A stretch of 64,000 nucleotides of DNA from Thalassomonas sp. RHCl1 (GCF_947387555.1 NZ_CANDNZ010000009.1:211502-275501); one strand, 5' to 3'; positions 43,155 through 51,800 are shown, numbered from the stretch's first letter. Translations and numbers: made by a program. The notes: a model not told the origin generated them from the letters alone.

Positions 43155-45479
43155 TTAGTCATTAAGTCTTCTTTGTAGATCAGGGATAGTTATCTTACCT
43201 ATATAGGTGTCGACTGGTGCAAAGTCATTCATTAACAAATTGTTGTAATGTACAGTGATAAACAAGGTATTAGTGTCGCCAATATCGACTTGTGTGTATT
43301 GTTCTGTGGCAAAATCAACTTTAAAGACATCTCTGTCAGGAGTTATTCGGTAAATAGCATCATTACCGACTGCCCAATCCAGGTTGTAATCCAGATCCAC
43401 ATCAGGAAAATAATGATAGGTTTTATTGGTTTTCCAGTCGTCTGTTAACTGATAAATACCTTTACTGCCGGTGGTAGAGGCATAATATTTACTGTTGTTA
43501 TTTATGCATTGGCTATGTATTGATGTGATCCCGTTTGCTAACTTTTTAGTTTCCTGAGTATAAATATTTAGCTGGTAGAGGTGCCAGCTACCATCTTCTA
43601 ATACTGTGGTAAGAATATTGTCATTAGAATGACATAACCAGTCGATATTTTTAACGGTCCTGTTTGGATGGGAAATGGCTTTTACTTGCCTAGTGTCAAT
43701 ATTTATCACATATAATTTGTCATTTCTGATAAATAAGATAATTTCACCATTAGCTGAAAAATTTAACTCGTAAATATATGATTTGTCTTCAAAGTGGGTT
43801 AATTGTTGAAATTGCCCTGCTTCCTTCAGCCAAATTTGCTCGTTTCCGGAGCGGTTAGAAGCAAAAGCAATTCGTGTAGTCTTTTGAGAGTTATAATAAG
43901 CGGCGGAATGATCTTCAAAACTAGAGGTGATCAGGGGGGATACAACCTGTTTTTCTTCTCCCAGATTTAAAGAATTTATATTTGTCGTAGAAGAGTCCCC
44001 TAAAGTAAATAAAACTTCGCTATCGGAGTACATTACAGGGTGTGTTGCATTGGTATCAAACAGGTAGAGCGGTGTAGTGGCGCCTGTGGAAATGCTTATG
44101 CTATTGAGTATTTCTTCTTTCTTATCAATATATAACACATGAGAGCCCGTTAGACTCCAACCGATGCTATTGGATAATGAAGAGTTGTTAATCAATGATT
44201 TCGTCTCGCCGCTATTAAGGTCTAATATCATGATTGATTCAGAATGGTCATCATAATAACGTTTGAATGCCAGCTTTGAGTTATCAGGGCTTAATCGCAG
44301 GCTTGCATCTCCCTGATACTTTCCCTGAGGGGCCGTTATGACTTCACTAATGTGCTTTTTCAAGTGATAGCGCTTAATTATGCTTTGCGGCTTACCTGTA
44401 TCTTTAGATACATAATAAAGCCAGTTTAGATCTGAACTTAGGGCTATACCTGTAGATGTCAAATATGGCTGATAAGGGCTGCATTGAGTGATATCAATAG
44501 CGGGATAAATTTTTAAATCTTGATTTACCCTTACTTTTTTTACTGTGCAGCTATCCTGTTCCACGGATATATAAAATAATTCATTGCCTAATGGTGACCA
44601 ATAAGGACTCATGACCTTCTTGTCATGCTTGATAGTAATGTGTTTTTTTGTCTCGAGGTTTTGAATGACAAGCCTGGAGTATGGGGTATTATCTGGCTTG
44701 TGGGTAAAGGCTAGTAGGGTTTTATCAGGAGATAATACCGGCGTAGACTCCCTGCCTTGCAGGTAAGTTAGTGGCTCATCGGGGGCATCATGCTTGGTTA
44801 ATATTTGTATAGAAGGCTTTATCGGCTTAATTAGCTGCCATAAAACAACAGCCAGGAACAATGTGGCTATTAGTGAATAAAGTTTATAAAAGGGCTTGCT
44901 TGAAAATCGTTTTTGAGACTGTTTATTGGTCTCTTTTATTATGACTCTCTCTACTTCATTCGTGTCTGGTATTGTGTGAATTGAGTCTTCACCTGTTTTT
45001 TCCTTTCTTGCTTCATTTGGCTCTGCGGCTTCCTTATTATGACGCTCGGTTAAATATTCGGTCGTTTTTGCTCTTGGTTTTATTGTTATTTCATCATGCT
45101 CTTGCTTGTCTGTGTTGCTTGTCGATGACGAGAAATTAGCTGTTGGTAAATCACTTCTATCCAAATACTCCACCCGGCAGGCTAATGAATAGCCTCGTTT
45201 AAGGTGGGTTTTTATAAAGTCATCCCGCTCACCGCCGAGGACTTTTCGTAATCTGGATATCGCTGCATTAATGGTTTTTTGTTCAACGTAGCGGTTTTTC
45301 CATACGGTTTGCATCAGTTGTTCACGGGTAATGATGCGGTTTGGTTTTTCTGCTAAAAATACCAACAGCAGTACATATTTAGCTTCAAGAGGGATACAGG
45401 TATTATCATCTTTAATCAGGTGATTTTCGGCAGGATCCAGTATCCATTGATTGAGCTTGATGAGCTTAGTGTTTTCCAT
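43155..45479 (-). CDS. CadC/ToxR-like membrane regulator with TolB-type propeller, copy 1
   Basis: The 774-residue protein has an N-terminal OmpR-type winged helix (residues ~10-105; IPLEAKYVLLLVFLAEKPNR, REQLMQTVWKNRYVEQKTINAAISRLRKVLGG), a low-complexity linker, one membrane helix (~199-217) and a large periplasmic WD40/TolB-like propeller (TYLQGRESTPVLSPDKTLLA; LRLSPDNSKLAFKRYYDDHS). This is the CadC/ToxR plan: a periplasmic signal directly controls DNA binding in the cytoplasm. The upstream region has a 32-nt block shared with copy 2, a likely promoter or autoregulatory site. Confidence 0.9.
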   Translation of the reverse strand: MENTKLIKLNQWILDPAENHLIKDDNTCIPLEAKYVLLLVFLAEKPNRIITREQLMQTVWKNRYVEQKTINAAISRLRKVLGGERDDFIKTHLKRGYSLACRVEYLDRSDLPTANFSSSTSNTDKQEHDEITIKPRAKTTEYLTERHNKEAAEPNEARKEKTGEDSIHTIPDTNEVERVIIKETNKQSQKRFSSKPFYKLYSLIATLFLAVVLWQLIKPIKPSIQILTKHDAPDEPLTYLQGRESTPVLSPDKTLLAFTHKPDNTPYSRLVIQNLETKKHITIKHDKKVMSPYWSPLGNELFYISVEQDSCTVKKVRVNQDLKIYPAIDITQCSPYQPYLTSTGIALSSDLNWLYYVSKDTGKPQSIIKRYHLKKHISEVITAPQGKYQGDASLRLSPDNSKLAFKRYYDDHSESIMILDLNSGETKSLINNSSLSNSIGWSLTGSHVLYIDKKEEILNSISISTGATTPLYLFDTNATHPVMYSDSEVLFTLGDSSTTNINSLNLGEEKQVVSPLITSSFEDHSAAYYNSQKTTRIAFASNRSGNEQIWLKEAGQFQQLTHFEDKSYIYELNFSANGEIILFIRNDKLYVINIDTRQVKAISHPNRTVKNIDWLCHSNDNILTTVLEDGSWHLYQLNIYTQETKKLANGITSIHSQCINNNSKYYASTTGSKGIYQLTDDWKTNKTYHYFPDVDLDYNLDWAVGNDAIYRITPDRDVFKVDFATEQYTQVDIGDTNTLFITVHYNNLLMNDFAPVDTYIGKITIPDLQRRLND

Positions 45480-45541
45480 TACTTATTATGACGACTACTA
45501 CTTAATGTCTTTATCTAAAGAGGGGCCTTAATTTCCACCGC

Positions 45542-45573
45542 TATTGTAATTGTTTTATTGTTATTAATAAACA
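45542..45573 (-). promoter_or_regulatory. Conserved 32-nt block upstream of CadC-like copy 1
   Basis: This AT-rich block matches 48106-48137 at 30 of 32 positions while the flanks have diverged. On the minus strand it contains TACAAT, a possible -10, with a weak TTTATT 17 bp upstream, and lies 63 bp before the start codon. A weak -35 suits activator control. Confidence 0.55.
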
Positions 45574-45685
45574 AAACGTTACTGAGGTTTTGTGGGGCAA
45601 GGTAAACTCAGTTATTGGTAAAGCTTATAGTGACAAAGGGCATAATCGATAGCGTTCAACTTGCATATTTGATGATAACCATAGG

Positions 45686-48031
45686 CTAGTTGTTTAGTCT
45701 GTCGGTTAAGTCAGAAATGGTTAACTTACCTATATAAGTATCGGCTAGCTCCATATCATTAAGCAGTAAATTATCTTCATGTATTGTCATAAACCAAGCG
45801 CTTATACCGTGAATATCCAGTTTTTGAATTTCCCCTGTGGTGAGGTCAGCCTGAAACAGCTCTCCGTCACCGTTAATCCTGTATATGGCTTTGGCGGTAA
45901 CTCCCCACTCTTGGTTGTAATCCAACAAGGTCTCCGGAAAATAATGATATGCTGTATTTATTTCCCAGTTGGCTGTTAATGGAAAAACCCCTTTGATGGC
46001 GGGGGTGGTGGCGTAATAGCGGCTGTTTTGTTTGGAATTGTCGCATTGTCCCTGGATAGATGAGAGTCCCGTTGCTAAGAGCTTGGTTTCATTGCTATAA
46101 ATATTAATTTGATGTAGCTGCCAGATACCATTTTTCAAGGCAGTGATTAAAATTTGGTTATTTGAGTGACATCGCCAGAGAACGTTTTTTGTCGCTTCAA
46201 TTGGCGGAGTAATTGCTGTTACCCGTTTGTTGGTGATATTTAAGGCATACAATTTATCATTCATCTTAAACAAGATATTTTCACCATTAGCGGAAAAACT
46301 TAGCTCATAAATACGAGTGACGCCCTCAAAGGCCGTCAATTGTTGCAAATGAGTATCTTCTTTTAACCAAATTTGGTTTTTACCGGTACGATTGGAAACA
46401 AAAGCAATCCGTTCTGTGGTGTTTAAGCTATAGATGGCGGCAGAATGATTATTAAAGCTGGAGGTAATTAGTTTTGCAGGCGTTAACTGTTCTTTATTTA
46501 AGTTAATACGTTGCACATTCACTGTATGGAGGTGTTCAAAGGTTAACAGTATTTCTGTTTCTGAAAGCATTAAAGGGTGTTCAGCAAAAGTAGGATATTG
46601 GTATAAAGGCGTGATATTCCCTGTGGTGACATGTATCGCCTTGAGTGTTTTTTCTACATCATTCAGATAAAGTAAATGGCTGCCTGATTGGCTCCAGGTA
46701 ATGGAATTCTCTAAAGAGGAGCTTTTAATCAGAGAGCTGGTGTCACCATTGTTAAGATCTAATAACATTATCGACTCTGAATGGTCATCATAATAACGTT
46801 TAAATGCCAGTTTGGCGTTGTCTGGGCTTAATGCTACTCCGCTATCCCCATCATACTTGCCCTGGGGGGCTGTAAGGGCTTCGGTGTAATGGTTTTTCAG
46901 ATGATAACGGTATAGCACACTTGGTGAGTGTATTGTTTCTTTAGATGAATAATAAATCCAGTTGAGATCTGAACTGACGGCTAGCCGGTGCACATACATA
47001 GGAGAAAAATATGGTCCACATTGGGTGATTAACTCTGCCGGGGATAAGGCCAGTGTATGGTCAACCTTTCGTTTTTTTATGCTGCATTGGTTATTTTCCA
47101 GCGACATATAAAACAGTTGATTGCTCTGTGGTGACCAGTAAGGCGCAAATGTTTTATTTTCTGCTTCTACGGTTACGGTTTCTTTGCTTTCAAGGTTTTG
47201 AATAACCACGTTGTAATTACTGGCATAGTCACTTTGATGGGTATAGGCCAGTAAGGACTTGTCTTGCGACAAAGTTGGCGATATTTCCCAGCCTTTGCTA
47301 TGAGTTAGCGGCTCAATTGAAATGTCGTCTTTAGTTAGCATTTGCTGCGATAGCACATGTGGTTGAATAATTTGCCATAAAATTATTGTTATCGCTACGG
47401 CAGCTATTAGGACAGACAGTTTGTATAACGGCTTTACTGAAAAGTAATTTTTCGGGGAGTTGGATGCTATTTCAGACTCGCTGTCATTTGTTAAATGCGA
47501 TAGCGCCTCGTTCTGGCTTACTGGCGCTTTGGCCTTTGCTTCATTATTTTCTAAGGAAAATGCCTCAATCTCTTTTTTAAAAGTCTCTTTAGCTTTATTG
47601 TCAGAGGGCTCTTTTGTCGGCTTATCAGAATTTCTTTCTTGCTTTACCTCGTTTGACTGTTCTTTGTTATTGGCTGTTTTAGCGATATCAGCTGCTGCAA
47701 AATCAGTCTTGTCCAGATATTCCACCTGGCAGGCTAATGAATAGCCGCGTTTCAGGTGGGTTTTAATAAAATCATCCCGTTCGCCGCCCAGGGTTTTACG
47801 TAATCTGGATATGGCGGCATTAATCGTTCTGTATTCTACATAGCGATTGTTCCATACGGTCTGCATCAGTTGCTCACGGCTGATAACGGTATTTTGATTT
47901 TCTGCTAGAAACTCTAACAGCAGCACATACTTGGCTTCGAGTGGAATACGGGTGTTGTCTTCTTTAATGAGGTGGTTTTCAACAGGATCCAGTATCCATT
48001 GGTTGAGCTTGATGAGCTTAGTGTTTTCCAT
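45686..48031 (-). CDS. CadC/ToxR-like membrane regulator with TolB-type propeller, copy 2
   Basis: The 781-residue paralogue has the same plan as copy 1: winged helix with almost identical recognition region (NAAISRLRKTLGGERDDFIKT then HLKRGYSLACQVEYLDKTD), charged linker, one helix (LYKLSVLIAAVAITIILWQII) and a periplasmic propeller. The DNA-binding domain is much better conserved than the linker, so both may bind the same sites while sensing different signals. A transposase and accessory DNA follow upstream. Confidence 0.9.
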   Translation of the reverse strand: MENTKLIKLNQWILDPVENHLIKEDNTRIPLEAKYVLLLEFLAENQNTVISREQLMQTVWNNRYVEYRTINAAISRLRKTLGGERDDFIKTHLKRGYSLACQVEYLDKTDFAAADIAKTANNKEQSNEVKQERNSDKPTKEPSDNKAKETFKKEIEAFSLENNEAKAKAPVSQNEALSHLTNDSESEIASNSPKNYFSVKPLYKLSVLIAAVAITIILWQIIQPHVLSQQMLTKDDISIEPLTHSKGWEISPTLSQDKSLLAYTHQSDYASNYNVVIQNLESKETVTVEAENKTFAPYWSPQSNQLFYMSLENNQCSIKKRKVDHTLALSPAELITQCGPYFSPMYVHRLAVSSDLNWIYYSSKETIHSPSVLYRYHLKNHYTEALTAPQGKYDGDSGVALSPDNAKLAFKRYYDDHSESIMLLDLNNGDTSSLIKSSSLENSITWSQSGSHLLYLNDVEKTLKAIHVTTGNITPLYQYPTFAEHPLMLSETEILLTFEHLHTVNVQRINLNKEQLTPAKLITSSFNNHSAAIYSLNTTERIAFVSNRTGKNQIWLKEDTHLQQLTAFEGVTRIYELSFSANGENILFKMNDKLYALNITNKRVTAITPPIEATKNVLWRCHSNNQILITALKNGIWQLHQINIYSNETKLLATGLSSIQGQCDNSKQNSRYYATTPAIKGVFPLTANWEINTAYHYFPETLLDYNQEWGVTAKAIYRINGDGELFQADLTTGEIQKLDIHGISAWFMTIHEDNLLLNDMELADTYIGKLTISDLTDRLNN

Positions 48032-48105
48032 TACTTATTCGACAACTACTGCTTTTTATGTTGGAGAAATGTTATTTAATTTGAAATTAATATTACCTTT
48101 GGCTT

Positions 48106-48137
48106 TATTGTAATAGTTTTAATGTTATTAATAAACA
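48106..48137 (-). promoter_or_regulatory. Conserved 32-nt block upstream of CadC-like copy 2
   Basis: Thirty of 32 bases equal the block before copy 1; it lies 75 bp upstream of the start codon and has the same TACAAT core. Confidence 0.55.
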
Positions 48138-48189
48138 CGGCTTAGGGAGTGGTTTTAATGATATGGATATTTGAACAATGTATAAAATG

Positions 48190-48271
48190 AAAAAAGCCGA
48201 ACCGCGGATAAGGAAACATTAATACATGAAAGGGCAATATGTTTCCCGCTGCTTGAATTCCAGCGGTTCGG
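48190..48271 (-). ncRNA. Candidate structured RNA with terminator-like end
   Basis: On the minus strand an outer 9-bp stem (CCGAACCGC / GCGGTTCGG) encloses an inner 8-bp stem (GGAAACAT / ATGTTTCC) and an alternative hairpin (CCGCTG / CAGCGG). A run of six Ts comes right after the outer stem. This looks like a small RNA or the structured 3' end of a transcript. It lies in the 626-bp gap between the CadC-like gene and the transposase; no known RNA family is recognised. Confidence 0.45.
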
Positions 48272-48458
48272 GACGGTAATGTTATTTCCGTAATCCGTTT
48301 GCATTTAGTGTTAAATGCATGGCTAAGGCAGCATAAATTGCATCAAATTACATGCTGCTGATTTAGCCGGTGGCAACCAGAGTAAAATACTTCGGGCATC
48401 AGGTTAAGCCGTCAGATTCTATTGCCGGGAAAGAAGTTACTCGCTATTAGTTTGCTTA

Positions 48459-48576
48459 ACAAGTTGGGAAAAGGTTGTGATTTTCTACTTGTCTGCCTTG
48501 CTCTTTAACTAGTTGTTTTGTTGTTGGTTTTTTATTATTGTGAAATAGTTGTGAAAGGTTGGGAAAAGGTTGTGAT
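48459..48576. repeat. Dispersed direct repeat, copy A (~117 bp)
   Basis: This block begins AACAAGTTGGGAAAAGGTTG and ends with a second GTTGGGAAAAGGTTGTGAT about 97 bp later. A related block in the same orientation and of almost the same length is at 61189-61306, on the other side of the RHS region. It contains no convincing coding sequence. Confidence 0.7.
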
Positions 48577-48657
48577 GCGCTCTTTTGATAGGGAGAGGCG
48601 TATGTTTCAGCGCTTTTTCCCTGTGTTAAAAATAGAGCGAATGATTTAAAGGGCACA

Positions 48658-49650
48658 TTACCCGGCATATAAATGCAATGACATATGGGTATTGCACCGG
48701 CTTCGGCCCGACTGTATCGCCCAGGAGTTCATTTTTGATGGGCTGCCGGCAGCATGAATGAAGTGTCGGTTAAAATCCTTTACCACCATCAGCCAGTCTT
48801 CTTCATTGACATTCAAGCGTTTAAACAGAGGTTGTATGTCGGGTGGAATATAACCGCGCTTGTCTTTCCGGACACAGCGCCCGGTCCATTCCAGTAAGTT
48901 AAGATAATCAAAAAGCTTAAAAGGTAAGCCCGGGCTTGGTGTTCCATGGGGCTTATAACCGGTAAAGGCCAGAATTTGTGAAGGTTGTAACTGCTGCGCC
49001 TTTTTCGCGCCAGCCAGTGCTTTTATCCGCTGCTGGATACTGGTGAAATCTGAGGTTTCCGGGGTATCAGCAATAGCTGCCCGCACAGGGTTTAAATCGA
49101 CATAGGCCATACAGGCCAGCAAAGCCGTGTTATCAAGCAGGGCTTGTGATTTAAAGCGCCCCTCCCAGAATCGGCCTTTGCAGCTGTCTTCCTTATTTGC
49201 CTGTACTGCAATATGTTCATTCAAACAGCGCATAAACCAACCCAGTTCAAACAAGCGGTTGCGCCAGGTTGCAATCAACTCTAGTGCTTTATCCTTTTCC
49301 GCCTGTGTGGTTTGAGTATCCGATAAATAACTGTTAACCAGAGGGTGCCCTTTAAAAAGCTTCATCCAGCGTAATGCAACTTCCCGGTTAGTCCACTGTT
49401 TTGCTTGGTGCTGGTTCACCCTGAGCACTAAATGATAGTGATTACTCATAATGGCATAGGCACAAATATCAATTGCAAATACTGAGGCCAGTTGGGTGAT
49501 TTTTTCTACCAGCCATTGCTTTCTGTGGTTGAAGTTCTGACCTGTAGTATTGTCTTCACCGCATAAAAATGCCCTACGTACACAGCGACATATGCAGTGA
49601 TAGTAGGGCGTTTCATTTAGAAATACTTGCTCTTTTCGGGCTCGGGTCAT
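48658..49650 (-). CDS. REP-associated tyrosine transposase (IS200-like, Y1 family)
   Basis: The 330-residue protein starts MTRARKEQVFLNETPYYHCI, a start shared by the RAYT-type transposases of marine gammaproteobacteria. It has the HUH motif in MSNHYHLVLRV and the conserved MAYVDLNPVRAAI near residue 190; the catalytic Tyr is most likely in this region. Such enzymes cut and join single-stranded DNA at small hairpins and are thought to spread REP sequences. Upstream, the DNA holds four 91-bp repeats, each with an AGGG-GTGT-CCCT hairpin, the likely substrate. The frame is intact, so the gene may be active. Confidence 0.92.
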   Translation of the reverse strand: MTRARKEQVFLNETPYYHCICRCVRRAFLCGEDNTTGQNFNHRKQWLVEKITQLASVFAIDICAYAIMSNHYHLVLRVNQHQAKQWTNREVALRWMKLFKGHPLVNSYLSDTQTTQAEKDKALELIATWRNRLFELGWFMRCLNEHIAVQANKEDSCKGRFWEGRFKSQALLDNTALLACMAYVDLNPVRAAIADTPETSDFTSIQQRIKALAGAKKAQQLQPSQILAFTGYKPHGTPSPGLPFKLFDYLNLLEWTGRCVRKDKRGYIPPDIQPLFKRLNVNEEDWLMVVKDFNRHFIHAAGSPSKMNSWAIQSGRSRCNTHMSLHLYAG

Positions 49651-50096
49651 GGGCTTAACTTTTAGTGTTAGTTTTCCCTTTAGTTAGAGCCTAGAACGGT
49701 ATTTTTAGTTAATCAAATTTAGGGGTGTCCCTTTCTGCTATGGGCTTAACTTTTAGTGTTAGTTTTCCCTTTAGTTAGAGCCTAGAACGGTATTTTTAGT
49801 TAATCAAATTTAGGGGTGTCCCTTTCTGCTATGGGCTTAACTTTTAGTGTTAGTTTTCCCTTTAGTTAGAGCCTAGAACGGTATTTTTAGTTAATCAAAT
49901 TTAGGGGTGTCCCTTTCTGCTATGGGCTTAACTTTTAGTGTTAGTTTTCCCTTTAGTTAGAGCCTAGAACGGTATTTTTAGTTAATCAAATTTAGGGGTG
50001 TCCCTTTCTGCTTCGTTAATCAAATTTAGGGGTGTCCCTTTCTGCCTTTCCTTTCTGCCTTTCCCTTTCTGCCTTTCCCTTTCTGCCTTTCTGCTT
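49649..50096. repeat. Four perfect 91-bp tandem repeats plus decayed tail
   Basis: Units start at 49649, 49740, 49831 and 49922; each contains the hairpin AGGGGTGTCCCT. A 32-nt partial unit (from about 50014) and several TTTCCCTTTCTGCC-type repeats follow to 50096. The first unit ends at the transposase start codon, so the amplified unit is the transposase leader. The perfect identity suggests recent amplification. Confidence 0.95.
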
Positions 50097-50101
50097 CTGA
50101 T

Positions 50102-50341
50102 TTAAGGGGCCTCTTTTTGCTTGTTTTCTTTGTTGATAACTTCAATTACAGCACCTGTATTTTCTATTTCAGTTATTAAGTCTTCAGAGTCATTAATTTC
50201 AAGAGTTACTTCTTGATCATTTAAGATATTATCAACAATGTCTTTTGACTGCTTTGTATCTAAATTAAGTTCTTTTCTAAGGTATTTATTTAAGCTGACC
50301 TTATTAAATCCAGCCTGCCATCCAATAATTTTTATTTGCAT
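50102..50341 (-). CDS. Small protein resembling ribosomal L7/L12 C-terminal domain
   Basis: The 79-residue protein (KVSLNKYLRKELNLDTKQSK, DIVDNILNDQEVTLEI, then ENTGAVIEVI) has the pattern of the L7/L12 C-terminal fold: a basic helix, a K-x-(A/S)-K-D-(L/I)-V segment and a final GAxxEV strand. It lacks the N-terminal dimerisation domain, so it is not a ribosomal protein. Its start overlaps the stop of a toxin-tip remnant (TAATG), the arrangement of an immunity gene. Role as an immunity protein is inferred. Confidence 0.6.
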   Translation of the reverse strand: MQIKIIGWQAGFNKVSLNKYLRKELNLDTKQSKDIVDNILNDQEVTLEINDSEDLITEIENTGAVIEVINKENKQKEAP

Positions 50342-50433
50342 TAATTTTCAACCTTGATTCGTTGCTGGTGCTGCATCACTTTGCCCAACTCAACCGGAAA
50401 CAGCTGCCCAGGGCACTGGTTATAATGCCCAGT
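50341..50433 (-). pseudogene. Remnant of a polymorphic-toxin C-terminus
   Basis: A 30-codon frame ends in TAA and shares one base with the start codon of the L7/L12-like gene. It encodes GHYNQCPGQLFPVELGKVMQ and a short basic end. It has no start codon, and the frame is closed just upstream, close to a REP-like hairpin (50441-50469). The coupling of stop and start is the usual toxin-immunity junction of RHS or CDI loci. Confidence 0.5.
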
Positions 50434-50440
50434 CTATTTT

Positions 50441-50469
50441 ATTCAATCTAATTTAGGGATGGCCCTTTT
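50441..50469 (+). repeat. Degenerate REP-like motif
   Basis: TTCAATCTAATTTAGGGATG plus GCCCTTTT is a degenerate copy of the hairpin motif in the 91-bp repeats. It lies between the toxin remnant and the gene at 50483. Confidence 0.6.
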
Positions 50470-50482
50470 ATTTTACTGGAAT

Positions 50483-50989
50483 TTAGAAGGAGTGCGTGGA
50501 TGTACCCTTGAGCTTTCTATTACATGTAACGTTCACTTCGGCTTCCTTATACATACTATTTACAGGTTTTGTTGTGAAAGAGTTCTTGTTGAAAAAAATT
50601 ATACTGTCAGACCAATTTTTTTTATTCAGTTGAGCATTGACAGACTTTTGCATGTCTTCTACTGAATAATTGATACTGTCTAAAGATAAAACTTCACCAT
50701 TATCAAAAATTATTTTTAGTCGTTGTTCATTTAATTCCCAACTACCCAAATATTTGACCTTTGAAAGAACTTTCTCCCCACTGGAAGAGACAATAGTAGA
50801 ATTTGATATTTCTAAAAAATTACCATCTTCATTAAAAGAGCGTTCATCGACAACAGTTATTTTTAAAGCATCGTTATTCATTTGGTAAGGCTCACACAAC
50901 CACTCTCCAACTAAATCATTAGGTTTACTTTTTGCCATAGATGCATGAGCAGCGCTAAGGAAGGCGAGAAAAATAGCAAATTTTTTCAT
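50483..50989 (-). CDS. Secreted hypothetical protein, possibly immunity-related
   Basis: The 168-residue protein has a signal peptide (MKKFAIFLAFLSAAHASMA) and a mature body that looks beta-rich and lipocalin-like (LVGEWLCEPYQM...YLGSWELNEQRLKIIFDNG), with two cysteines far apart. No family recognised. It lies among the orphan toxin-immunity remnants and has an A/T-rich base content like them, but no toxin remnant precedes it. Periplasmic immunity proteins exist, so that is one possible role. Confidence 0.6.
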   Translation of the reverse strand: MKKFAIFLAFLSAAHASMAKSKPNDLVGEWLCEPYQMNNDALKITVVDERSFNEDGNFLEISNSTIVSSSGEKVLSKVKYLGSWELNEQRLKIIFDNGEVLSLDSINYSVEDMQKSVNAQLNKKNWSDSIIFFNKNSFTTKPVNSMYKEAEVNVTCNRKLKGTSTHSF

Positions 50990-51073
50990 GTTGTATTTCT
51001 CATTAAATTATTAAAAACAAATATGTAGATAAATCATAAGGATTTAATTGTTATAAAAAGCTTTAAGTTTTTG

Positions 51074-51093
51074 CAAAAAAGCCCCACTACGGG
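51074..51093 (-). terminator. Weak terminator
   Basis: On the minus strand CCCG-TAG-TGGG plus GC is followed by six Ts. The stem is only four pairs, so this is tentative; it would end the gene at 51128. Confidence 0.4.
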
Positions 51094-51100
51094 TAATTTA

Positions 51101-51129
51101 TTCAACCTAATTTAGGAATGTTCCTTTTT
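51101..51129 (+). repeat. Degenerate REP-like motif
   Basis: TTCAACCTAATTTAGGAATG plus TTCCTTTTT is another decayed copy of the hairpin motif, overlapping the stop codon of the gene at 51128. Confidence 0.6.
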
Positions 51130-51655
51130 ATATTCTTTCGGCTTTCTTTCTGCTTTTCGGTAGGGGAGCTTTAACTGCGTCAAATAATGTTGCAAAAGTA
51201 TCTTTACTTAGCCCACTAGTCTTTGAATCAAATAAGTTCGCAGCTTTAGTCATATAAAACTCTGTACCACCTGTATCAGATATAAACCCATTTTCTTTTG
51301 GTGACACAATTAAAACAAAATCTAGATCGACGCCCACCAAAAAAGTATTTGAATCTAAGAACTCAACAAGAAACGATTGAAGACCTGTTTCGTTGATATA
51401 GTCTGCAGTACATTCCTCATAGAACAAAGTTTCTTTTTTATCAAAAACCTCCACTTCTCCTGATTCAATACTAATATCACTAATCATAATTTTCTTATCA
51501 CGAAAAGAGGTTAGAAGATTATCAAGTAGGTACTTTGGTATTGGTTCATAATCTTCACCAATTATTGAAGCTGCAATTACTAGCTCATAAGACTTTTTCA
51601 CTGCTACACTCTTAGGTAATTTTGACAGTTCAATGATTTCATTTAAATTAACCAT
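51128..51655 (-). CDS. Hypothetical protein, probable orphan immunity protein
   Basis: The 175-residue cytoplasmic protein is acidic in its middle (ISDISIESGEVEVFDKKETL), with no signal or membrane segment and a basic C-terminal end (KSRKKAERI). The family is not recognised. Six bases upstream of its ATG ends a short toxin-like remnant (51662-51730). A truncated toxin tip followed at once by a small acidic gene is the typical layout of an orphan immunity cassette next to an RHS gene. Confidence 0.55.
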   Translation of the reverse strand: MVNLNEIIELSKLPKSVAVKKSYELVIAASIIGEDYEPIPKYLLDNLLTSFRDKKIMISDISIESGEVEVFDKKETLFYEECTADYINETGLQSFLVEFLDSNTFLVGVDLDFVLIVSPKENGFISDTGGTEFYMTKAANLFDSKTSGLSKDTFATLFDAVKAPLPKSRKKAERI

Positions 51656-51661
51656 TTCAGC

Positions 51662-51730
51662 TTATTTCACCTCCCTTTCTCTGTATTTACGAACCTGTCC
51701 TCCTTTACTACCACGAGGCCTAGTAAGATA
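51662..51730 (-). pseudogene. Remnant of a second polymorphic-toxin C-terminus
   Basis: A 22-codon frame ending in TAA encodes YLTRPRGSKGGQVRKYRERE-type sequence, basic and glycine-rich like many nuclease-toxin ends. It stops six bases before the putative immunity gene. Upstream it runs directly into a REP-like hairpin (51733-51751), so the rest of the toxin has been lost at that boundary. Confidence 0.5.
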
Positions 51731-51732
51731 CG

Positions 51733-51751
51733 AAGGGACACCCCTAAATTT
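51733..51751 (-). repeat. REP-like hairpin, inverted orientation
   Basis: AAGGGACACCCCTAAATTT is the exact reverse complement of the hairpin core in the 91-bp repeats (AAATTTAGGGGTGTCCCTT), placed in the opposite orientation. Confidence 0.75.
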
Positions 51752-51800
51752 ATTTAGAGTTATACCTTGGTGCTATTTATATTGAATTTAAATATGAAAC

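Noticed and set aside
48456..48668. 70-residue frame after the transposase
   Set aside because: It consists largely of the dispersed 117-bp repeat and has no recognisable protein features.
49649..50012. CRISPR-like array
   Set aside because: The four 91-bp units are directly abutting and identical, with no unique spacers and no cas genes.
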